From NCBI GenBank assembly GCA_009809945.1, contig WTPW01000155.1:567317-631316 (forward strand): DNA of 64,000 bases. The letters run 5' to 3'. The notes below the pieces were generated by a model. The model had not been told where the DNA came from and did not search any database. It was given only the letters and a program-made list of their open reading frames with translations. The translations under genes were made by a program, and so were the position numbers. Shown piece by piece: positions 55,380 to 64,000 of the stretch. Source of the DNA: Gigaspora margarita (taxonomy: Eukaryota > Glomeromycota > Glomeromycetes > Diversisporales > Gigasporaceae). Position 1 is the first letter of the stretch. Every line of letters begins with the position of its first letter.

Positions 55380-56392
55380 TTTTTTTTTGATGCTTGAAAT
55401 AGACAAAGATAAGTAATTAATTATAAAGAAATTTTATAGCTGTTCTTTTATTGTTAAAAAAACTGAATCATATATTTATGCTCAATTATTGTAAGATAAA
55501 AGAAATGAAGATAAGAAATTATATACAAGACTTGAAGCCTATAAGCATCTTAAAATAGCACATCATTATATATGAACATGGCAAAATATATTAAACCATT
55601 TAAACTGTTATTTTAGAGAAATAGAATTTTATCTAAAAAGGTAACATCAAAACATTCAAAAGAAGATTCTAAAGATAAAGCATTGCAACAACTTTATCAG
55701 CTCTATTCTGATCTTAATGGCCAAAGTGCATGGTTTTTTTCCTATACTTAAAAAGTCTGCAGAGGGTCACATTCTATATGAAAAAACAGAAAACCATGCA
55801 TATGTATATGATACAATTACCCAAAAAAGATTTTTTCTTTTTTAGCATGAATAAAGGCACTAGAGTTCTTTAAATTCAAATCAAATCAAATATCGGGTCA
55901 ATTTGAATTTGATTTGAATTTGAATATTTAATAGTAATTTTCAAATCAAATCAAATATTTGTCAAATCAAATCAAATTTAGCCAGATTTGAATTTGATCA
56001 AATCAAATATAGTCAAATTTGAATTCGAATTTGATCAAATATTTGATTCAAATATTTGAAGATCAAATCAAATTGCAGAACTCTAAAAGGCACTTAGTGG
56101 TCAACAGTTCTTTAAAGGCAAAAACTTAGTATTAACTACTATATTTTTAAAACCCAATTGCAATAAAATGAAGATTGGGCAAATAATAAAAGGCAAAAAT
56201 TATTTACCTTATTTTAAAAATATTCAAATTGTTACATTACTTTCTATTAAAGATACTTTAACAACAATAATATATGATGATGTAGAGTTGACAAGTATAA
56301 ATTTAATAAAAAACTCTTTCTGTTTATTACTTGTACACAAACTTTATTCAACTCCTCTGCTCAAAAATCTTTATAACTTAGAAAATTATTAA
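55380..56392 (+). pseudogene. Unidentified coding remnant split by a MITE
   Basis: Reading through 55480-55850 gives patches such as VHGFFPILKKSAEGHILYEK, and after the MITE (55861-56085) a 74-codon frame 56168-56392 (KGKNYLPYFKNIQIVTLLSI, TLTTIIYDDVELTSINLI). Removing the MITE and one 8-bp repeat joins AAAGGCAC to TTAGTGGTCAAC. I do not recognise the family. Several in-frame stops suggest a dead gene or transposon piece. Confidence 0.4.
55861..56085. mobile_element. hAT-like MITE family H, copy 2
   Basis: 225 bp, TAGAGTTC / GAACTCTA ends and exact 8-bp TSD AAAGGCAC (55853-55860, 56086-56093). It matches copy 1 (41049) throughout but lacks about 60 bp. Confidence 0.93.
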
Positions 56393-57189
56393 GTTATTCT
56401 ATTTTTATTTTCAAAAAATCTTGTCCTACACACAATTTTACATATAATAGCTAAGTTTCAAGCAGATAATAGCTAAACTCAACAAGAAAATTCACTTGTT
56501 GGCCTTTAGGCCTTCAATATTGGTTTTTTTTTAAATTTATCTAAAACTAGCTTTTAACCTTTATTTACAAACTTAGAAAAAGTTCTAGAACAAAATTTTC
56601 TCTTCAAAACAAGCTATAATAGGTTATTATAGCTTTAAAATTGACAAAGTTATTCTAAAATTTGTCCTAACTCCTTTTAATTTTTACTTTGTTTTTTTTT
56701 TACTTTTACCCCAAAAACTACATAAATTCGTTTTCTGTGTAACTTTCTACTGCGTAACCCACATTTTACAAGCTCCAAATTTTAGTGGTTCTTTTATAAT
56801 TACACTAAATCCAATTATTTATAACAAAATTTGCACAAATTTAAAGTTTGATAAATTAGTACTTATTTAATTTGCACAAAGTAACCTTTTTGCGCCAACC
56901 ATATTAGTGCTACACAAGGTAACTTGTACTACACTAGCCATTCTAGCCACACTAGCTATAGTTATAAGCTACACAAGCTACATATTATTTTAGTATAACT
57001 ACAAGCCCTTTTATTAGTACAACATTACACAAAATAATTTTTATCTCATTGTGAAGCTCTCTTTATCCTCTATTAAGCTATTTTAATTATACAATCTAAT
57101 ACTCTCTTTATTATTAAAAATCTTTAAATTTATTTTATTCTACATTGTTTACTTTATTACTTTTATATTCTATATATTTCTTTACTACA
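56393..57189 (+). other. Probable LINE-D 5' leader, no gene
   Basis: CA-rich, CTACACAAG-containing sequence (56880-57030) precedes ORF1 and has the strand asymmetry (A and C rich) of the LINE-D coding strand. Its 5' limit is not defined. Confidence 0.4.
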
Positions 57190-60100
57190 AAACTTATTTC
57201 AATATGCCAACATTAACTCAACAGAACCAGATACTGCTAATCTTGATTACTTCTATATTCATCATGCACAAAGCTTTGGTATTGCTCTTTTTGAAAATAA
57301 ACAAGAAGATAACTTGAAAGCAATTCTTCCAAACCAAGAACCAACTACTTGTCATACTAGAACTACTAGAACTAACAAAGCAACACACTTCTTTCGTGCT
57401 CTTTCAACAATATCAGTAGTTACATGCTTATACTGCAAATGCCATACAAAATTCATTTCAATTCAAAACAATACCTATCAACCCAATAAAGAATTCACTC
57501 AAATTGCAATGGGAAAAAAACAGAATAACAAAACTGTGGAACTTATTAACCAAATTTCTCAAACTTCTGATAATATTCCACCTTCTCCTACACCTCAACT
57601 ATATCAACATACATGCCCTAAATACTCTAAATCAATTACCTGCAGAATTTATAACAATAAACACTATCCAAATGAAAGCTATATTCTTATTGACAAAAAA
57701 GTTTATCATACAAATTGTACTGCTCCATTACCAACCTCTTCTTCTTCTCTCTCAGCTACTTCTTCTTTAAATATTTTATCTACTATTTCCCATCTTGAAT
57801 ATTCTAGAAAAAATCTAACTTCAATTTTTCAAAATTTACAAAATACCTCACAATTATCCCAAGAAAACTCCTAAATAACAACTTTTGATTCATCAATCCA
57901 TACTTCTTTATCAGCTATATCAACATCTATTCCCTTAACTAAACCTATTGTTCTTCCTACCCAATCTCTTGCAAATCCACTTTCTAATATTAATACAAAT
58001 AAAACTTTTCAAACTTCTCAAACCCAATCAACTGTTAAACTTACCTATTCTAGTAAATTAAAATCTCAAACTAATCCTCTTTCTTCAACTCTTGGGCCAC
58101 TTACTTCAACTGAAACTTTACAACACTCTTTAATGGACATATATAATACTTTTAGTGATCCTAATGATACTACTTTTAATGATCACACTAGCAAACCAAC
58201 TGATTTAGAAGAACCAATTCAATCTAAATGAGATACATCTAATGATTTTGATTGGATCAAACACTATCTAATTACTAGTGAAATGGAAAACAATACAATA
58301 CTTAATACTCTTGGACACCAATTTTTCAACTTCATCAAACCTCTATTAATTGATTTTGCTTCTGGCAAAATTGTTAAAACTTCTACTCAAAATAATAATA
58401 ATAAAAACCAAAAAGAATTCAAACATAAATTTAAATACTTAATGCTATTACTAGCTAGAAAATGTTCTAAATTTCTTCTTGATCTAATTCTTGAAGCAAA
58501 TCCCTCACTTGACAAAAACTCTATAGTACCCTTTTATATTATTCTTGATACTTTTAAGTCTTTATTTCTTTAGTTTACAACTGAACTCTTTACTCAACTT
58601 AATTACAAAAAATCTTATTATCTTTAAGTTGTATTCCTCCTTATAGTATTTATAACTGTAATCAAGTTGCTTTAAATCTTGCTTGTATACATTTATTCCT
58701 TTAAGACAAATATCAAACTATTCATGCCCAAAAGTTTATTGAAGAACTTAATATTAAACCTATTCGCTTCAAAATCCACTATTCATTTAGTAAGAACACA
58801 TCTAACAAATCTCTTTTTCAAATCCAAAATGACAACATATATAATATTAATATAGCTTTTAATATTCCCAAACAGCAATTTTCTCAAAACTTTAGAATTT
58901 CTTCTCTTAAATCTTTCATACAGGATCTTAATAAGTGGTTTGTTTCTTTATTCCAACTTATACTAGACAATTTACTAACTTATCAGAAACCACAGGAAAA
59001 AAATATACAATCATATTAAACATGAGGTTGCTACAACACTAGCCACTAAATGTAAAAAACTTCTTCTATCTTCTTTTAACTTCTCTGAAATTACTTCACT
59101 TAGTGAGCGCAGAGAAGCAGTTGCCAAAGCTACTCTCTACCATATTTATAACTGCAATGCAGATGAACATACATGTAAAATTCTTAAAACTGGTACATCA
59201 AATTCAGAATCTGACAATCAATACACCTATTAAAATATTTACCAATACTACTATAAAGGATCTCTTAACCTTTATCTAGCACCTATACCACTTTCTAGTT
59301 CACCCAAACAATCTAATATTCACCCTACTTTGGACTATTCAATCTTTGAAAAAAAATGGAACTTGTTCTGCTACCTTTTCTAAACCATTCCATGCTCAAA
59401 CTTTCTTAGATCTAGCAAATGAAGCTGATAACTTATATAAGCTTAAAAATAATGCTAAATCTAATATTAAACAGAATACATTCTACTTTTATTCATACTT
59501 TAATGAATATCTCAAAGCTGCAGCAAAAAACAATAACATATGCAACCTCTCTTATGATGAATCTATATACAAACTTCTTAATCAAACAACAGATTCTTTA
59601 TTTATTGGTAGAGTTATTTCCTATTTGAAATCCTCAAAAACTCTAAGCAAACCCTTGACCAAATCCGCACTCAATTTTCCAAAAACTACTTACCTTATGC
59701 AGAGCAACTTATTATTAATCATTACAATATCATTAAGCCAAACTTTACAAATGCTCTCTTTTATAATCCATTATTAAATACAAAAGATTCTATTTCAAAA
59801 CAACCTCAAGAATCTCAACAATCTTTTCACTAAATTCTTCTGTAGAAAACATAGAAGCAGCTGCCACCCCTAAAAATAAAATGTTTTCTACTTTTTGTGG
59901 GCCATATTCAGAGAAGAATGATGTAAGTAGACAAGCAGGAAAGCCTATTTATGCAGAGGACCAGGCTTATGATGGTCAGATCCAATGTACAGTGCAGGAT
60001 ATAGTATTCTGCACAGCTGTGAGAACTGAGCTTAAAACAGCGAGCGTCTCTACAGAAGATATTAACAATACTTCAGATACCATATCTTCATTTTCTTCTG

Positions 60101-60700
60101 AAGTACAACTTTTCTCCAATACTTATTTATTACTAACTGCTACCAACTCTAACAACTATCCAATATCAGAAATTAATAATGAACCCCTATTAGAAAAAGA
60201 CTTCAATAATGAAGAAATTGAACTATTTACAACTTTTTTAAATAACAGAAGTGATATCAGCTCCAATCCTAGCCCTCTTGAGATATATAACCCAACAACA
60301 TGTTACAACAAATTTTTTTACTATTACAGACTAAAACTCTACCTTCTCCACAAACTATAGACTCTTTCTTGCAATATATACTAGAATATTACCCTATGTT
60401 TTATTCAAATCAATATATCAAAATTTTTGTTAAACCACATCCTCAACTTGATTAAGTTTTTACTGAAGCACAAATTTACCTTCCATATGAAAACCTTGCA
60501 CCAGATCACTTCATATTCCCACCTTTTGGAGATCTACCATCTCTTTGCTATATAGAACTTAAATCATTTAATAACAATTTTCAAATACCAATCTTTAATA
60601 ATAATTTTCTTTTTCCAATACCCAACTTACACCTATATACAACTCCAAGTCTTAATGCCAATTCATCCTCAAATATAAATTTATCTCATTCTTTTGAAGA
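57190..60700 (+). pseudogene. LINE-D ORF1 region
   Basis: The frame covering 57214-57874 lacks a clear ATG and contains CLYCKCHTKF and a Cys/His segment CPKYSKSITC ending YHTNC (about 57610-57720), possibly a zinc-binding fold. Further pieces are 58283-58573, 59346-59777 (LANEADNLYKLKNNAKSNIK) and 59881-60360 (CGPYSEKNDVSRQAGKPIYA). The last matches LINE-C. Thr/Ser/Asn-rich sequence between suggests a disordered linker. It should be the RNA-binding ORF1 product; breaks separate the pieces. Confidence 0.55.
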
Positions 60701-60949
60701 ACCTTGTTACAATAAATTCCTTAAAAAACAACTTTTGCCACCTTTACAAACACTTAATACAACATTTGCTCAAAAATTCATTTTTTACTATTATTCAAAA
60801 TCTCTATTAATATTTCAACTCTTGAAACATATGTATATCTCAACACCCAAGATGAAATCCTTTCTAACCATATCATACTCTCTTCTAATCAATATTCTAT
60901 ATACTACTAGTCTCATCTACATCAAATCTTTTGCAAAATTTACATCTAA

Positions 60950-61635
60950 ACATTGCTACACACAATGTTAGAGGCTTAAATATTGCTTCTAAAAGGCAAA
61001 TTTGGCAAGACTACTGCATTAACCATAATATCTCAATTGCATGCATTACTGAAACTAAAATTGCTTCAAAAACAAATTTCTTTTTGCAACAATAACTTAT
61101 TTACCTATTACTAGGCAAATTCTGAAAGCTCAGTAGAAGGTGCTGCTATTATAATCTGCAATAACCTTAAACCACATGTGCATAGTTGTCACACACATCC
61201 AGGTAGGGCTATTGCTTTGGACTTATTTTTTAAAAGTGATATAAAGCTCTGTATTATATCAGTTTATTTTTCATTTACTGATTCACATAAAAGAAATCAA
61301 ACTCAAAATCAGGTTATTAATTGGACTTTACAGGCTCAACGATCTAATCTATACCCTATAATTTTAGAAGATTTAATGCACATAATAATACAACTAGCTC
61401 GGCATTAAAATATAAACTTATTAATTTTTTTTATATTGCTCAAACATGTTTGATATTGGAGCTCATTATAACAATACACACTACACCTAGTCAAACAGAA
61501 TCAACCAAGCAGAATAGATTATATTTGAACTAATTCATTTAATATACAATTTTTCCTTTCTTATAATATTAATAATAGCCAAACTAGTACTCTAAGTGAC
61601 CATCTTATTCTATTAACATTTTGGACATTTCCTAA
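60950..61635 (+). pseudogene. LINE-D AP endonuclease
   Basis: THNVRGLNIASKRQIWQDYC (60955), ITETKIA (61045), ISVYFS (Tyr motif, 61258), ILEDLMH (61365, GDxN motif degraded to EDLM), SRIDYI then a stop in place of Trp (61510), TLSDHLIL (61590) keep the family order. Frame changes occur between motifs. Confidence 0.75.
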
Positions 61636-62663
61636 TGCCTATAGCAAATCTTCACATCTTCATACTGGTATTAGCCACAGAATTTTTAATTACAAAATAA
61701 TGAGTTCAGAATAATGAACAGAATATTCTGATCTATTATCCCAACTTTTTATTAAAAATCATGTTCCAATTTCAACCAATACACAGGAAAGCATTGATAC
61801 AACCTGGCACAAGATACAACATTGTACTATACAAGCTGCAATTCAAAAGATTCCTAATAAAAAGCTCGTAAATGAAGTTATAATCACAAATATACACCAC
61901 AGTGCACTGCACTTCATACTGGTTTTAAAAAACTTGGACATCTTATAAAACTATTAAAAAGAAACTCTATTGCTTATTTACCTCATATCAAATCACATAT
62001 TTCATTTATCAACTCAGGAGCAAAGTGCAATCTTAATTTTCTCATATCACTTAATTCTGACCAAATTCAAACATGGCTTGTACATGCACAAAGTATTTAG
62101 AAACAAATATATCATGCTTATCACCTGGAATCCTCTCTTTTTTTCCAACATCAAATTAATCAGGTCTCATAAAAAAGATGTGAATCACTTATTACTAAAC
62201 CTATACAAGCTATAAATAGTATACTTGATCGCTACCAACCTTCGCTGATCCTTATATTCTCTTCTTTGATCCCAAGTATCTTGGGATTCACTGGGCCTTT
62301 TTGGGCCTTTTTTCAATAAACTGCTGCATGAAAATTTGCTCCAACCTTCTGTTCATTTTACAAATATTAAACTTCAAAACCAATTTATTACTAATTCCAC
62401 TCTAATTAAACAAAATATCCAATCACACTTTAATAACTGGACTGTATACAGACCTATTAACTAGAATTTATTTGATAACTTCTAGAATCAACAATACCAT
62501 TCACCCCTATATATTAAGTCTGAATAGTATATACCACTAACCCTTCCTATAACAGAAGAAGAGGTCATTCAAACAATTTCTCAACTTCCTAATAACAAAG
62601 CCTGTGGTCCTACAGGCATAAGCTATGAAATGATCAAATATTATAACCCAACTGGGTTTACTA

Positions 62664-63453
62664 CCGTATGTTTCCGAAAATAAGCTACCTTTTTTTGCCG
62701 ATTTTTAATACAAAAAATTCGGGGGTAGCTTATTTTTGGGTTATTTACTATTTAAATAATTTAATGCATAACAAAGGGTAGCTTATTTTCGGATACAAAC
62801 CTCTAAAAAGTAAAATTAATAATAACAAATAAACAAATATGTTGTATTACCATATATTTCCGAAAATAAATTGTCCGATTTTGAAAATAAATTGTCCGAT
62901 TTTGAACACAAAAAATCGTGGCAGCTTATTTTAGTCAATCGATTATAATCGCTACATAGTAAAGTTATAATTTTACTATATAAATCGATTATGGGCGCTT
63001 AAGTAAACTTATTCTAAAGGTCAAAACACGTATATCCTGAAATATTCATATAAATTGGAGAACTTTTTATTATTTGACATTTAATTTTTACGCTCAACGA
63101 ATATGTTTTTTAAAAAAAATTAAAATTTTCCGTTGAGCGTAAAAATTCAAAGTCAATTAATAAAAAATTATCCAATTTATATGAAAATTTCAGGATATAC
63201 GTATGTTGATATTGCAAATAAGTTTCCTTAAGCGCTCATAATCGATTTACATTGTAAAATTATGACTTTACTATGTAGCGAGTATAATCGATTGTGAGAG
63301 TAGCTTATTTTCAGAACTAAAAATTTTGTTAATTATGTTTTGGTGTGACAAAGGGGTAGCTTATTTTCGGGTCAAAGGCGTTTTTACGTTTTTGGATCAA
63401 AACAGGGGGGGGTAGCTTATTTTTGGATGTAGCTTATTTTCGGAAACATATGG
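62664..63453. mobile_element. TA-flanked TIR element with TTTCCGAAAATAAGC ends
   Basis: CCGTATGTTTCCGAAAATAA and complement (TTATTTTCGGAAACATATGG) at the ends, TA at 62662-62663 and 63454-63455. GTAGCTTATTTTCGG motifs repeat six or more times in both subterminal regions. It holds a nested compact palindrome (62930-63310). No transposase. Confidence 0.88.
62930..63310. repeat. Foldback family F5, compact copy
   Basis: Left arm AATCGATTATAATCGCTACA and right arm TGTAGCGAGTATAATCGATT; centre AACGAATATGTTTTTTAAAA to TTTTCCGTTGAGCG. It is the intact reference for the split copy at 33660-33887 / 49817-49960. Confidence 0.88.
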
Positions 63454-64000
63454 TATTCTTATATCTCTTTTTAATTGATACCTTACACAAAATTCAATTC
63501 CCAAACAATAGAAAAGCGGAAGAAGTTTTCCTATTCCAAAAAACAATACTTTTGATGGTAATCCCAATCTTACACACCCAATAAGGCTTATCGAGCATAC
63601 CAGAAAAATCTTTACCAAAATTATTACCAACAGACTAAATCGAGTTTTTTCACAACACCCTATTCTTTCACCATATAACTATGTTGCTCTTCCTGGAAAT
63701 AATACTTCTATTCCTATTTATATTCTTAACAATCTTATAGAAGATGCTAACTGCAATCACAAAGAGATCTGGCTTCTATCACAAGACATGAGCAAAGCTT
63801 ATACTCTGTAAACTTTACTCTTTTAGAACATGACCTTACATGTTTAATTCTGTCTATTAATATTGTTAACACTCTTCTTAATATTTTAACTGACCGACAA
63901 AACAATGTTATTACCAATTTGGGTCTTACACAACCTTATCAGGTTCAAAATAGTGTTACAGTAGGGAGGCCTTCTTGTACTCCTTACTATAACAACGACA

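Larger units (their letters stand above)
57190..64000 (+). mobile_element. LINE-D, non-LTR retrotransposon related to LINE-C, runs off the window
   Basis: Order ORF1 (57190-60700), AP endonuclease (60950-61630), reverse transcriptase (62540 onward). The RT is interrupted by a TA-flanked element (62664-63453). The ORF1 C-terminal part matches LINE-C. Frames are moderately broken. RNase H is expected beyond the window. Confidence 0.82.
62540..64000 (+). pseudogene. LINE-D reverse transcriptase, partial, split by a TA-flanked element
   Basis: ISQLPNNKACGPTGISYEMI (62570-62640) leads to the element at 62664. After it (63456) reading continues LTQNSIPKQ, IPKN, THPIRLIEHTRKIFTKIITN, YNYVALPGN and WLLSQDMSKAY (63770-63800, motif A). 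The window ends near motif B (VTVGRPSCTPYYN). Removing the element and one TA restores the frame (GFTILISLF). Confidence 0.82.

Overview
This window looks like a repeat-dense, AT-rich (roughly three quarters A+T by eye) intergenic or heterochromatic stretch of a eukaryotic nuclear genome. I find no convincing host gene, no rRNA or tRNA gene, no CRISPR array and no bacterial-type operon. Jockey-like non-LTR retrotransposons with a CCHC ORF1, a FLYWCH-type MULE transposase, many MITEs and extreme AT richness would fit an early-diverging fungus. An arbuscular mycorrhizal fungus (Gigaspora or Rhizophagus type) is my best guess; this is inference, not proof.

The layout is a set of nested transposons. 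Many insertions can be proved from target-site duplications (TSDs) or from empty sites elsewhere in the window. Nest 1 (about 0.8-8.3 kb): a palindromic repeat holds LINE-A (830-7946, minus strand, 11-bp TSD). LINE-A holds a TA-flanked MITE in its 3' UTR and a 751-bp tRNA-headed SINE in its endonuclease gene. Nest 2 (8.7-27.6 kb): a foldback MITE holds a minus-strand gag-only LTR retrotransposon (8962-27305). The left LTR of that element holds three MITEs. Its right LTR is split by a ~14-kb MULE (13096-27075) with long terminal inverted repeats (TIRs) and a transposase broken by three stops. The MULE holds LINE-B (14136-19444, minus strand, perfect 14-bp TSD), a Harbinger-like MITE, a foldback MITE and a hAT-like element.

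From 27.6 to 33.2 kb come a second long tRNA-headed SINE (23-bp TSD) and several small MITEs. Nest 3 (33.2-50.2 kb): foldback repeats hold a 15.9-kb TA-flanked TIR element (33890-49814). Inside it are a decayed plus-strand LINE with RNase H (LINE-C), a solo-LTR-like insert carrying two MITEs, a higher-order tandem repeat (45.3-46.2 kb) and more MITEs. From 51.2 to 55.2 kb lies an LTR-like repeat and a decayed Ty3/gypsy gag-pol. From about 57.2 kb to the window end lies LINE-D, a relative of LINE-C interrupted by a TA-flanked MITE.

Functionally the window is about transposons and their parasites. The LINEs supply endonuclease and reverse transcriptase, and the SINE at 5153-5903 ends in the same 3' hairpin tail as LINE-B, so LINE-B-type enzymes probably mobilised it. 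MITEs with TA, TTA, 8-bp and ~9-bp TSDs report at least four superfamilies of cut-and-paste transposases; only a MULE transposase is recognisable here. Coding remnants share one decay pattern: Cys to Tyr, His to Tyr, Asp to Asn, Trp or Gln to stop, i.e. C-to-T and G-to-A changes. Boundaries are given as read from the sequence; family names rest on motif recognition without a database search.
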